NCBI RefSeq assembly: GCF_963678635.1 | Contig: NC_087066.1 | Span: forward strand, 31,625,301 to 31,689,300 | Length of the DNA stretch: 64,000 bases | Origin: Symsagittifera roscoffensis | Taxonomy: Eukaryota > Xenacoelomorpha > Acoela > Convolutidae | Direction: 5' to 3' | Shown here: positions 10,016 through 21,334 of the stretch, one piece after another | Position numbering within the stretch: position 1 is the first letter of the stretch | Layout: each line of letters starts with the position of its first letter | Program-made: the position numbers and the translations under genes | The notes under the pieces: model-generated | What the model saw: only the letters and a program-made list of their open reading frames with translations | Databases searched by the model: none | What the model was told of the DNA's origin: nothing

Positions 10016-11463
10016 ATGACCCCACACAAATCGGATGCATGTAGAAAGGAGATAGAGACCTTACTAGAGTATGATATGATAGAACCATCCAAATCACCGT
10101 GGGCGTGTGGAGTAGTGATGGCTAAAAGGAAAGGCGACCAATTAAGGTTTTGCTGCGACTTTTGATCTCTGAACTCCGTCACGGTGAAGGATGTCTATCC
10201 CATACCTAGAATATATGAGAGCCTCTCAAAGTTGGGGGACGCAAAATTTTTTACGACTCTTGAGTTAGGATCAGCTTTTTGGCAAGTACCACTGAGGAAA
10301 CAGGAAAGGGACAAGACAGGGTTTGTCTGCGAGTTGGGGCTGTTCCAATGGAAACGGATGCCGTTTGGTCTTTGCAACGCCACGGCCACATTTCAAAGAT
10401 TGATGGCACACGAATTGATCGGCGCAACAAAGAAATACGGCAACCTGGTAATGTGCTACGTGGATGACGTGGTAATTGCGACGCCGACACTAGGGGATCA
10501 TATCGAACGACTGGACGAGGTGTTCGCCTGCATGAAGAGATCGGGACTAAAATGCAAACCATCAAAATGTGAAATACTCAAAGACTCGTTAAAATACCTG
10601 GGGAGAATGGTGGATAGACATGACATCAGACCAGACCCAGATGCAGTAGAAGCGGTTCTGACGTGGAAATTGCCAAAAACGGAACATCAATTGATGAGTT
10701 TACTGGGTTTTGCGAACTACTACAGGGAGTTTATCAAGGCTTACGCGGACAAGGTGTACCCGATGCAACAACTAATGAGGCACAAAGGCAAGAACTTCAC
10801 GTGGAACAACGCGGCGGAAGAATCATTCCAGAGAATAAAGAAGGAGTTGTGCGAAGCACCGGTGCTAGAGATGCCAACGGAAAAGGGAAGGTACGTACTA
10901 CATACGGTTGCATCGGCAGTAGCGATTTCTGGCATTCTCCATCAAGAGCAAGAGTGGAATGGGAAGACAGTCTTGAGACCAATAGCATACGGGAGTAAAG
11001 TCTTGAGTGATAAGGAGATGAAGTACGGGGCGCCCAGAGCAGAGATGTTCGTGGTGTTTACCTTTGCTTTGTCGAGAAGTGCAGGGCATACCTAGGCAGC
11101 GAGCCGTTCAGGTTACGAGTTGACAACAGGGCACTCAGCTGGTTGGAAACGTACTCAATGTATCAAAGCTACATAGGGAGATGCATAGTTTGCCTTGATG
11201 GGTACAACATGATAATTGAGCATAGGACGAGAGACAAACATCAAAATGTCGACAACTTGAGTAAGAAGACAGAGTTCTACGAGAGACAGGACCAGAGGGA
11301 GGCGGATAGGCCAGAAATCAAAGATGGCTTTTACTTCATGGATAAGGAAACGTATGATAGTCTTCCACTCACGAGATGGCTCGACAAGTCTGGTAAACCC
11401 ATAGAAGATCACTCCGAACTACCAAAGGAAAGTCCAGAGAGAACAATCTGGAAAAAGACCTGA
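10016..11463 (+). pseudogene. pol: Reverse transcriptase and RNase H (Ty3/gypsy type)
   Basis: The RT copies the element RNA into DNA and RNase H removes the RNA strand. Visible motifs are SPWACGVVMAKRK, LRFCCDF then a TGA (10163-10165) where gypsy RTs have arginine, VTVKDVYPIPRI, RMPFGLCNATATFQRLM, and the catalytic YVDD at 10457-10468. LGFANYYREFI (connection) and YGSKVLSDKEMKYGAPRAEM follow. A frameshift near 11085 separates this from the rest of RNase H (YLGSEPFRLRVDNRALSWLETYSM, split at that point). The histidine of AVASAVAISG-type RNase H is blurred: the motif reads LHTVASAVA where Asp is usual. One stop and one frameshift make it inactive. The gypsy class assignment is firm; the lineage within it is not assigned. 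Confidence 0.92.
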
Positions 11464-12163
11464 GGGATGCTAATGGGGATGATGATCAAGCCAAAAAGTG
11501 TGAGGGAGACGCTCAAGGTAAAAGACTATGATCTCAACCAAGTAGAAACGGGAAAAGCAGAGATAAATGTAGACTTGATGAGGTTACTCGAGAAACCGGC
11601 AGACAATAAACCTGTGGTACAGGGTGAAGAAGAACCAGAGGTCACAATATTGAGAAGAAATGAGGCGGATGGTGGCGAGGACTCCTCGAAGGAAAGGAAA
11701 CCTGATGGGAAAGAAGTTGTGCAAACACTGGTTGAGAGGATCCCTTAAGACACACTTGACAGGGGAGTGTGAAGAATGGGTTGAAGACTCAGAGAAAAGC
11801 AACGATGATCAAGATAGTCTGTGCATGATACTGGCTGAAGAGAAGATGAGGCACCGAGATAGGGAACTAAAAACGGATCCCTCATCAGGAACATACAACT
11901 TGGATCAGCAGGAGGTGCGCGGAGGTGAAGATCTTGAAAGAATCGCAGTATCAAGGAAGCCGTTCCGGGAGCTATCATGTAACTCGAATGTCAGAACAAA
12001 CCTGGTGCCAGAAGATGACTGGAAGATCCTGACGAGGATAGTTTGCGTCAAACTGAAAGATGAAATCCACAGTCCTGGAGAAATGAATGGTCAAATATTG
12101 GCTTTAAAGGAGCGCGTCAAGGCGAGATATAGGCTGTCGGATCTGATAGAGCCAAAAGAATGA
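11464..12163 (+). pseudogene. Long acidic linker between RNase H and integrase
   Basis: Open in two frames that overlap near 11660-11748. It is rich in Glu, Asp and Lys and has no recognisable domain. The last part, to 12163 (...YRLSDLIEPKE), leads without a gap into the N-terminal integrase region at 12168. At about 230 residues it is longer than usual for this position in gypsy elements. Confidence 0.55.
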
Positions 12164-12167
12164 CAAG

Positions 12168-13129
12168 ATGACAAGCAACATCTCCAAATGGATCCGGATG
12201 GGAGTCAAGGAGAAAAGAGACCTAGAAGAAGACAGTTACAAGATATTGAGCCAGTTCTACAAGGAAAAGAAGGATTTGCTCTATCAGACGGCTGATGGGG
12301 TGGTAGCATTCAGGAGAAAAGATGAAGAAAAGATACTACACAAGTATAACCTCATCATACTACCACAATTGTACCAGAAGGAGGTGTTATTCAGATTGCA
12401 CGATCAAATGGGACATCAGCGGATAGACAAAGTGCAACAGAGAATATTACACAGATTTGATTGGCCGGGATTAAGGAAAGCCTGCGAGAGATGGATGAAC
12501 GCATGTCTGGCATGTCTACAAGTGAAAGACCCACGGAAGATGAAGTTCCCAGTCAAGTTCGTTGAGAGCTCGGAATTCAACGAGGTTGAGCAGATAGACC
12601 ATCAAAAGATCTGCATGACCGAGTCGGGCTAAAACCAGATACTGGTCACAATAGATCACTTTACTAAGTTGGCGGAAGCAGTGCCCTGTCAAACAGCCTC
12701 AGCGGAGGAGACATGTGACCACTTGATAACTCATTGAGTATCACGATATGGTTGATGACATTTCAGTCGGACAACGGGAAGGCCTTCGTGGGTGACCTGA
12801 CAAAAGAATTGATGAAGAGGTCACACATTGCTCAAGCGCACTCGACGACTTACCATCCTCAGACTAACGGGTTAGTGGAGAGACAGAACAGGACATTGGT
12901 GAACATGCTGAGGGTATATTGCTCGAGATACTTGACAGATTGAGATAAGTATCTACCGCAAGTGCTGGGGGCGTACAACAGCACGCAACACTCGACGACA
13001 GGAATCAGTCCCTTCATGATGTTAACGGGCAAGGAGAGGGCAATGCCCCTAACCTTTTTTTACCCAGAATACGGAGGGAAAAAGACGTCGCCTCAAGCTT
13101 ATGTGAAGGAGGCGGTCAAGAGACAATAG
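12168..13129 (+). pseudogene. Integrase, copy A
   Basis: The integrase inserts the element cDNA. The zinc-binding HHCC domain shows His at 12399 and 12414 and Cys at 12504 and 12513. The catalytic core has Asp in EQIDH (12597), Asp in FQSDNG (12770) and Glu in GLVERQN (12878), the DDE triad. Breaks are TAA at 12630, TGA at 12735, a 4-base loss near 12751 relative to copy B, TGA near 12942 where copy B keeps Trp (TGG), and TAG at 13127. The first two and the last are shared with copy B. Confidence 0.9.
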
Positions 13130-14393
13130 GAACTAAACGAGCTCTGCAGGAGAAACATGGCACAAGCGCAAATGAGGCAGCTGAAGAAATATGATAAAAA
13201 GATACTTCAGGCTAAACCGTATGCAGTGTGCCAATACGTCTCGGTATTCCAGAAGGTCATACTTCCCAAGGGGACAAAAAAAACTACTCAAGAAGTGCAG
13301 ATGACCATTCATGATCACAGAAGTACACCAGCAGGGACGGTTCTACCGTTTGAGTACGGGGCGAGCAGCGCATTATGAAAACCTGAAGCCACATGTCCCA
13401 TCTCCGGAGGACTGGTGCGTACCGCAGAATATGGAGGGACTAGAGTACCTGTTGGTAGAGCCAGCATGTGAAGTGAACGAAAAAGGCACCAGGGAAAAGA
13501 ATGATGGCAACGAAGACGTGAGCATGGTCGATAATGAAAAAATAGAAGCAAGCTCAGATGCGGAATCTATTGCGGAGGAAGACTGGAACGACCCGGAGCA
13601 GGACGAGGCCAAAATGGACGGAACCAGACTTGTCGATAACAGCAGGAACCAGGAGTGGTAATCGCAAACGGACAGGCATGAGGTACAATAGGTATGGGGA
13701 TGACTTCTTGATTGACAAGATACAGCCGGATGAATTGAGCGACGAGTTACTGAGTGCTGGAGAATTGGTGGCAGACGATGAATGGCAAATCATCAACGAC
13801 AGCGAACACTACCCGCAAGAAGACTACTCCATTCTAGAACAAGAAACAGATCTGGAGCAGAGCTAGATAGAGAGGAGGGAGAACACAAACTTGAGAAAAC
13901 TAGAGTGGATGCGTGATGTCAAGAGCAAAGGAGAAGAAGAGCAGAGCATTCAGCAGGTCGACGTGTCAGCAGAACAACATGTGAAAGCGGAAGATCCCCT
14001 CCTCGGTTGGACAGCAACCGACAGGCCGCTCGAGATACCGCCAGACAATTTAGAATCAGCATCATCGACGGGGACATCGATAAATATTTTTGTCCGGGGA
14101 GTGGGGGTAGGAACTACCCAGAACGAAAATTTGATAATAAAGAAACTCAGAGAAGTGAGAGAGACCAGCGGGCTAGATCTGGACGAAGAAAAAGCCGAGC
14201 CTACCATAGGACGGAAATTGAAATACCCAATGAATACTCGGAGAACATCCTGATAACGGACAGCGACTTCATTTTGTCAGGCAGGACTAGCGCGATCTGT
14301 ATAACGGCGGACATGAGCTTCAAATCGAGGCTAGAGGCTGACTTCAAGAGAGAATATCAGAACGTGGAGTTTCTATTCAGACAGAGACCGGGG
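13130..14393 (+). pseudogene. Post-integrase tail, copy A, with truncated macro domain
   Basis: It begins with a GPF/Y-type chromatin/SH3-like tail (GRAAHYENLKPHV, 13371 onwards). A long acidic, unstructured segment follows, and then the first quarter of the macro-like domain (SAICITADMSFKSRLEADF and on to FLFRQRPGL). At about 14393 the sequence jumps to ORF2. Relative to copy B, 848 bp are missing between two GCTG tetramers. Several small indels give frame changes near 13300, 13610 and 14220. Confidence 0.75.
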
Positions 14394-16127
14394 CTGTACA
14401 AACACTTGAGGGATTTAGACTACACCCAGATCGATGAGAGGATGGCGGTGATGTTGAATGCCATCCTACAGTTAGAGGCGCTGGGTGAATGCAGGGAATC
14501 AGCGACAGAAGCTGTTCTGATGATTGGCTACACGACGGAAGGGATATCCAATCAAGAACAGACGAGGTGGTTGTCCTGGAATGTGGATGGAGGCGTGAGG
14601 GGGTTCGAATTGGCAAGGAATCCTGGCTTGAGTAAAAACACAGAATATGGTGCGGGAGAATTTCCACTCCCCGCCAGACAGCCAGAAGGGCTCGCGGCCC
14701 AATCCACGAGCAGGCCGTCGTCCATGATACGGTCTCAACAGACATAGGAGGCATACCCGGACCTCAGCAACCTGAAGAGGTAACTAGAGAGGGCACAGAG
14801 GCGAACCTTGACAGGAATGGTGCGAAGCTTGAGAGGGACCAGGCAAACCTGGAAAGAGATCAGGCGGTCCTCGAGAGAGATCAGGCGTGGAGTGATCTCA
14901 GCATGCTCAGGGCGGAGTACCTGCAAGAACAGAGGGTCCACGAGAACGAGGTGAACTGCGAGCAGCTGAAGTCGGAAATGGAGAAGCTCGCGAGACAGAG
15001 AGCTCGCGAGACAGAAAGAAAAGAGGACACGGACAAGAGAGCCAGCCGCCACGGCATCGAGACCTGAATCACAAACGGAGGTGGATGAGGCTCCTAGGCC
15101 CAGCGGCCGGTTCAACTTAGACCGGGCGGCCCAGGAGCACATGAATGAAGGCCTGGAGGTGTGTATACCATCCGAACCGTTACCCTCTGTGTGCATAGCC
15201 TGGATGCGCAATCGGTGCGACCGTTGATGGAGGTCAAGCTCCCAGGATATACCCCTAGTTCAACCACAAGCAGTAGCCAAGCTGGGTCGGGTTCATCTCG
15301 TCTCAAGGCACTACAAGAGAGGTTGCAGTCGAGAACCCGTGACGATTCAGAGAAAGAAGGGCGACCTCCTACTTGGAGGGACCATCCAGTTAGGAGCGTG
15401 ACAATCGCGAGTTATAAGAAGAATAAAGATGGCGCATACCACAGGCACAACTGGATGGATTGGACGGCAGCGCAGCGGGCCAGGAGGGACTGCTTCCATG
15501 ACGCTGCTTGGGCTGAACATTTCACTCAACCCAGGATACCGGATGGTGCAGTCCACCTGATCATAGTGGACAGCTTGATACGGGTGCTCACGCGGATCCA
15601 GTCACACTGGCAGGTTGAAGTCTTCAGCTTTTCTGGAGCTGCGACACCGCAGATGTTGGCGTCCCTTGAGATGTTGGATATGGTGAAGATGTATACGGTC
15701 ACTCTGATGATGGGGACCAATGATGTGTCTAGAGGAGAGTCAAGGAAGGTAACGAGGTTGCAGGAGAAGATGAGTTGTATCCTTCAAGAGCTGAGGATTT
15801 GGTTTGATCCCGCAATAGTCACCATCTGTACGGTCCCATAAAACATGATGTTTGACCAGCATGCGATGGAAATGAATGAGAAGGTGCGAAATATCAATGG
15901 GGAAATCAGGCAGATTCAGCAGAGAAGCGTGCTCCCCGTGAGTTTGCTGGACGTGGCCGGCCTGATGGAACACTCCCTCCCGCGTGATGCATCCTCGGAT
16001 GGCATTCACTTCGACACGCCCAAGGGAACGGAATGGCTAAATGGTGTCTTCCAGAGACACATAAGCCAGCTGGAGTCGGACATGCTAGAAATGGCCCAGT
16101 TCGCCTTGGGTCCACCCCGATCCCTCC
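14394..16127 (+). pseudogene. ORF2, copy A: coiled coil plus GDSL/SGNH hydrolase-like protein
   Basis: Same protein as the better copy at 21335-23257. Here the deletion at 14393 fuses the stub of the macro domain in frame to YKHLRDLDYTQID. TAG at 14743 is shared with copy B. A 13-base loss near 14804 shifts the coiled coil. The hydrolase part (15161-16127) shows VDSLIRVL where copy B shows GDILIRVL, GTND near 15714, and SDGIHFD near 15995-16015, so the DxxH block is intact here. TAA at 15839 is shared. The start of the domain is clearer here, but glycine of the first block is lost. Confidence 0.75.
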
Positions 16128-17630
16128 TTTCTAGTGTTCTACGCGAGAGTGTTCTACGTAGAGTGTTCTACGCGAGAGATACCATCTTGGACGCGTTCGT
16201 GCAGGAATTGCTGCACATGCCCATAAATCTCTTGTTGGCCCTATACTTGGTCTACCCCTGATATCTGTTTAACATGGGTCCGGCCTACATGTTCAGTAGA
16301 GGTGTGGAAACACGAATTGACGTGTATTTGACACTAGTACTCTGGACCCACGTAGAGCTGACCGCATATCATAGATTGATGAAGTATGGAGAGCCTCTGT
16401 CGATGGGGAAAGCCCATCCCAGCACGGAGACTTACTCGTACAAATGCAAGGCCGGATTGAAAACGCTGTTGGTGGAATACCTCTTGATGCAGAATCGATA
16501 CCTGACGGGAGAAGAGAAGAATACTAAAACGAAAGAGGAATGGAAGGAGGCGAATGGATGCATGCCTCTCTTGACGGATCTATGTCTAGCCATGAGATCT
16601 GACCCACTAGGGATGAGCAGGGGGCTTGAGGAGGTTGTGACCTGCATCCACGGACCGGCAGTGGCATTTGCTGAGGGCAGGGATGAGCGACACAGTGCTC
16701 TTCGGGAAGGTGAAAGATCCCGAACTAATGGTATTCAACTTCCGGGGGCAGTTGCAGTGCAGAATCGGGGGGAAACGTGAGGGTCCCATTGAGGCCTACC
16801 CCAAGTTCTGGAATTTGAACCCCCTGGCAGCGGATAAGCACGAGATCTTGAGAATCCCGGCATGGAAGAAGAGTTGTGATCTGGTGAAGATAGAGCTAGA
16901 GACGATACTTGAACGAGAGGTTCTGCCAACCGTGGTCCCGGAGTTCCCGATAGTCAGGAGACTGACACTGGGGATGAATAGCCCGTTGATGGTCCCTTCC
17001 CTATACGCGAGAGCCATGGCGGAGAAGCAACAGAGGGAGTTCACAGACGGTTGGGACCCCTTGTTCATAGGGTACACAGCCGCAGTCTATTTTCACCCGT
17101 GCGACATCAAAATAAACTCGTGGACGACTCAAGCGAAGAAGATGAGAGGCTCAATGCCTTCAAAATTCGATGTTCGGGACATCTTGAGAACGCTCAATCA
17201 AGCGAATCTAGAGAACATGTTGCCGGTATGGGACGACGGAAGAATGATCGTAGAAGAAGGACACATCGCGCTAAGAGACGAAATGAAATTCGCTACACGA
17301 AAGTACCGGGCGCCCTACGGATTAGAGCGAGTGGAGATGAAACAGGATTAGAAAGAGCTGGACGCGGCAGATTCCTTATATGTAGTTCTTACGGAACACA
17401 AGAAGCAGAATCCAGCAACACCCTCACCGCTATCAGTGGGCACCCCTGGAGATAAGAGGAGCGGTCCTGTAGAAAACAGATTTAGGGACATACTTGAGAA
17501 AAGGCGAGCCGAATCAGAAGCGGAAAGCATGGATGAGACTCTCAGTGAAGCAGGAGAGGAAATGGAAGTGGGGATACGCAGAAACCAGCTGAGGAGGATT
17601 TCACCGCTCAGGAACTGTTTCAGGACCTAA
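16128..17630 (+). pseudogene. ORF4, copy A (unknown accessory protein)
   Basis: Corresponds to 24889-26492 in copy B. The 5' junction is a scar: after a deletion of about 1.7 kb that removes ORF3, the motif agtgttctacg appears three times in a row (16134-16175). The shared TGA at 16259 and TAG at 17349 recur. The part LCLAMRSDPLGMSRGLEEVV (16580-16640) stays in frame here, whereas copy B lacks 16 bases and shifts. About 100 bases present in copy B are missing near 16674. No known domain is recognised. Confidence 0.65.
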
Positions 17631-18546
17631 GCGGAGACGATTTGGCGGCACGGCCACGCCACCTCTGACATCATCCCCTCGGAAGAACCTGGAATTACCC
17701 TTGACCAACGAAACTTCCAACATGGGGATGATACTCTTGAGTACAAAAGAGAGTAAGAAGAACACTTTCGAAGAGAACAAGAGCATGTTTCTGGGGACTC
17801 TGGATGAGAAGGCATGGCGGGAATTCTTGAGTGAATTTAATCAGGAGACGGAAAGTGAGACCACACTAGATGACTTCAAAGAAGAGCTGTGGAACACAGT
17901 GGTGAAGTTCGGGGAACCTGTCTTGATGGGCACCGGGCTGGATGAGAAAGCAAGAAAGGAGTTACTGAGCAAGATGGTCAAATTAAAGGAGACGCGACAG
18001 AAGACCGGAAATGATGAAGGTGAGACAACTCTACTCTGAAACAAAAAACTGATGATAAAATGATTAAAGTTAAAGGGGAGGACAAGCTTAAGACTAGTAA
18101 TATGATTGATGATACTAATATCCTTAAGGCTCGAGAAGGGAGAGGCAAGAGTCGGGAAGGTTTGATCGGGACAAACAGGTCGAATCAGTGATGATAGTGA
18201 CGACGCCCCCAAGCAAAGGTATGAAGTCTCGAAAAAGGAAACGGGAGGTAGAGGAGTTGAGCAGCCCGTCGGCGGATGCTGTCTCTGAGAAGAACTTGAG
18301 GGAGAATGCCCCCATGATTCTAGCGCGAAGGAAGACTGCGGCCTACAAGAGTAGCTCCGAACCAAGGAAGCTAGCCGAAGTGGTGAAAGAGATAGAGGTC
18401 TCGACAAGTCTGGCAACGGAAGAAGATTTCAAACCTCAGAAGGCAAGCTCGAAAAAGGGTTCGACGAATGGACAAACATGGGAAGTGGATGTTGGCAAAG
18501 AATAAATCTCGAGCGAGCATCAGGTTTTTGGCAAACAAGTGACCAG
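17631..18546 (+). pseudogene. ORF5 and start of ORF6, copy A
   Basis: Matches 26461-27375 of copy B. The first part (to 18039) is a Lys/Glu-rich helical protein with GTGLDEKARKELLSKMVKLKETRQK. The second part (18188-18505) holds KGMKSRKRKREVEEL, a likely basic nuclear-type signal. The ATG used by ORF5 in copy B reads ACG here (about 17661). Sequence stops at 18546 inside ORF6. Confidence 0.6.
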
Positions 18547-18557
18547 CGACCCTCAAT
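18546..18557 (+). other. Tandem duplication junction between copy A and copy B
   Basis: Left of the junction the sequence equals 27350-27375 (ttggcaaacaagtgaccagcgaccctc). Right of it the sequence equals 12417 onwards (ggatagacaaagtgcaacag). Only 'atcag' or less is shared, so this is a non-homologous join. It is the expected breakpoint of a direct tandem duplication of the integrase-to-ORF6 segment. Confidence 0.8.
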
Positions 18558-19274
18558 CAGGGGATAGACAAAGTGCAACAGAGAATATTACACAGATTTG
18601 ATTAGCCGGGATTAAGGAAAGCCTGCGAGAGATGGGTGAACGCATGTCTGGCATGTCTACAAGTGAAAGACCCACGGAAGATGAAGTTCCCACTCAAGTT
18701 CGTTGAGAGCTCGGAATTCAACGAGGTTGAGCAGATAGACCATCAAAAGATCTGCATGACCGAGTCGGGCTAAAACCAGATACTGGTCATAATAGATCAC
18801 TTTACTAAGTTGGCGGAAGCAGTGCCCTGTCAAACAGCCTCAGCGGAGGAGACATGTGACCACTTGATAACACATTGAATATCACGATATGGTTGTCCGA
18901 TGACATTTCAGTCGGACAACGGGAAGGCCTTCGTGGGTGACCTGACAAAAGAATTGATGAAGAGGTCACACATTGCTCAAGCGCACTCGACGACTTACCA
19001 TCCTCAGACTAACGGGTTAGTGGAGAGACAGAACAAGACATTGGTGAACCTGCTGAGGGTATATTGCTCGAGATACTTGACAGATTGGGATAAGTATCAA
19101 CCGCAAGTGGTGGGGGCGTACAACAGCACGCAACACTCGACGACAGCAATCAGTCCCTTCATGATGTTAACGGGCAAGGAGAGGGCAATGCCCCTAACCT
19201 TCTTTTACCCAGAATACGGAGGGAAAAAGACGTCGCCCCAAGCTTATGTGAAGGAGGCGGTCAAGAGACAATAG
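18557..19274 (+). pseudogene. Integrase, copy B (5' truncated)
   Basis: Starts inside the zinc-binding domain, just after the second His, so only the CxxC half remains. The core is better kept than in copy A. The second catalytic Asp is at 18915 (FQSDNG) and Glu at 19023 (GLVERQN). VSRYGCP is in frame and LTDWDKY keeps its Trp. Three in-frame stops remain (TAA 18771, TGA 18876, TAG 19272), all shared with copy A. The frame runs straight into the next entry. Confidence 0.9.
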
Positions 19275-20852
19275 GAACTAAACGAGCTCTGCAGGAGAAA
19301 CATGGCACAAGCGCAAATGAGGCAGCTGAAGATATATGATGAAAAGATACTTCAGGCTAAACCGTATGCAGTGGGCCAATACGTCTCGGTATTCCAGAAT
19401 GTCATACCTCCCAAGGGGACAAAAAAACTATTCAAGAAGTGCAGAGGACCATTCATGATCACAGAAGTACACCAGCAGGGACCGTTCTACCGTTTGAGTA
19501 CGGGGCGAGCAGCGCATTATGTAAACCTGAAGCCACATGTCCCATCTCCGGAGGACTGGTGCGTACCGCAGAATATGGAGGGACTAGAGTACCTGTTGGT
19601 AGAGCCAGCATGTGAAGTGAACAAAAAAGGCACCAGGGAAAAGAATGATGGCAACGAAGACGTGAGCATGGTCGATAATAAAAAAATAGAAGCAAGCTCA
19701 GATGCGCAATCTATTGCGGAGGAAGACTGGATCGACCCGGAGCAGGACGAGGTGCCAAAATGGACGAAACCAGACTTGCTTATAACAGCAGGAACCAGGA
19801 GTGGTAATCGCAAACGGACAGGCATGAGGTACAATAGGTACGGGGATGACTTCTTGATTGACAAGATACAGCCTGATGAATTGAGCGACGAGTTAGTGAG
19901 TGCGGCCGAATTGGTGGCAGACGATGAATGGCAAATCATCAACGACACCGAACACTACCCGCAAGAAGACTACTCCACACTAGAAGAAGAAGTAGATCTG
20001 GAGCAGAGCGAGATAGAGAGGAGGGAGAACACAAACTTGAGAAAACTAGAGTGGATGCGTGATGTCAAGAGGAAAGGAGAAGAAGAGCAGAGCATCCAGC
20101 AGAACGACGTGTCAGCAGAACAACATGTGAAAGCGGAAGGTCTCCTCTTCGGTTGGACAGCAACCGACAGGCCGCTCGAGAAACCGCCAGACAATTTAGA
20201 ACCAGCATCATCGACGGGGACGTCGATAAATATTTTTGTCCGGGGAGTGGGGGTAGGAATTACCCAGAACGAAAATTTGATAATAAAGAAACTCAGAGAA
20301 GTGAGAGAGACCAGCGGGCTAGATCTGGACGAGGAAGAAGCCGAGCCTACCATAGGACGGAACTTCAGAACAAAATTTGAAATACCCAATGAATACCCGG
20401 AGAACATCCTGATAACGTACAGCGACTTCATTTTGTCAGACAGCACTAGCGCGATCTGTATAACGGCGGACATGAGCTTCAAATCGAGGCTAGAGGCCGA
20501 CTTCAAGAGAGAATATCAGAACGTGGAGTTTCTATTCAGACAGAGACCGGGGCTGGGAGGAATGGCTGCGCTTCCCCCATCAGTTTCACAAGTCCCGGGC
20601 AAATACTTGTGTTTCCTGGTAAAAAGAATCAATGAAAGGAATACGATAGATCCTGAGCACGTGATGTTAGCACTAACAAGGCTGAGAGATTTGATGATGG
20701 AAAGAGGGATAGTGGAGGTCTCGATGCCTGTTTATGACCCAAACAAGGGCAAGTTGAGCCCAAGGGAGTTATATGCCATCTTACACGTGGTCTTCTCAGA
20801 AACGGAGATAATGGTACACCTACAAAAGAAATACTACTTGAGTATCGCCTGA
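19275..20852 (+). CDS. Post-integrase extension ending in a macro domain, copy B
   Basis: An uninterrupted 516-residue frame (first ATG 19302), in the same frame as the integrase before it. It is therefore probably the C-terminal third of pol rather than a separate gene. Residues about 45-85 are a GPF/Y-type tail (KKCRGPFMITEV, GPFYRLSTGR, VNLKPHV). Residues about 90-355 are acidic and low in structure. Residues about 360-516 resemble a macro domain of the TARG1/Poa1p kind: ICITADMSFKSRLEADF, KYLCFLVKR, a helix LALTRLRDLMMERG, IVEVSMPVYDPNKGK, then LYAILHVVFSETEI. This matches the family order S-AD-x-GxG..F, YLxTK, SMPxxGxG, I..vF. The glycine-rich substrate loop is changed (YDPNKGK), so binding or hydrolysis of ADP-ribose is uncertain. 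Confidence 0.7.
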   Translation, partial: ELNELCRRNMAQAQMRQLKIYDEKILQAKPYAVGQYVSVFQNVIPPKGTKKLFKKCRGPFMITEVHQQGPFYRLSTGRAAHYVNLKPHVPSPEDWCVPQNMEGLEYLLVEPACEVNKKGTREKNDGNEDVSMVDNKKIEASSDAQSIAEEDWIDPEQDEVPKWTKPDLLITAGTRSGNRKRTGMRYNRYGDDFLIDKIQPDELSDELVSAAELVADDEWQIINDTEHYPQEDYSTLEEEVDLEQSEIERRENTNLRKLEWMRDVKRKGEEEQSIQQNDVSAEQHVKAEGLLFGWTATDRPLEKPPDNLEPASSTGTSINIFVRGVGVGITQNENLIIKKLREVRETSGLDLDEEEAEPTIGRNFRTKFEIPNEYPENILITYSDFILSDSTSAICITADMSFKSRLEADFKREYQNVEFLFRQRPGLGGMAALPPSVSQVPGKYLCFLVKRINERNTIDPEHVMLALTRLRDLMMERGIVEVSMPVYDPNKGKLSPRELYAILHVVFSETEIMVHLQKKYYLSIA

Positions 20853-21334
20853 GCTACGGGTGGACAATGGAGATCTTGAGTTAGGGGTACATGGGGATCT
20901 CGAGTAAGGGTACACGGGGATCTCGAAGCAGGTAGATGGATTTTAACGTAATAGGAATGACAATTATAATTTAAAGATTTGACGGTGCTAAAACATTAAA
21001 TGAATCTGCATGCTCTTATAGAACGTCCAAATGAACTATTTTAGCGAAACAAATGTTGGGATAATGTTTTAACCACAATGATGGGGGGTGGTTTAGGTTA
21101 GGAACAGAACATCGTAGTCTAAGAATGAATTTTATTTTCAGATTGATTTTTAAAATTGAGTTGACAACCTAGCCTCACGCATTTGAAAAAAAAGAAGTTC
21201 TTGAGCAAGTTCACGATCAACAACATTCAAAGTGAGACGTTTCTCAAGTTCTCAAGTTGGTTCTCAGGGTAATTCTCAAGTTGGTTCACAAGGTAATTCT
21301 CGAGTTGGTTGATACGTGAGATCATCTAAAGACT
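20853..21334 (+). other. Spacer between the pol extension and ORF2, with short repeats
   Basis: It holds three units of about 24 bp with 'ggggatct(t/c)gag' and 'agggtacac' (20868-20930), and three units of about 24 bp with 'ttctcaagttggttc' (21241-21312). Near 21131-21141, 'tttattttcag' would serve as a splice acceptor 200 bases ahead of ORF2. Copy A lacks the spacer through its 848-bp deletion. No gene is seen. Confidence 0.5.

Noticed and set aside
18188-18505. ORF6 as a histone-like or nuclear host gene because of KGMKSRKRKRE
   Set aside because: A short basic run is not specific. Its duplication with the rest of the element shows that it belongs to the transposon.
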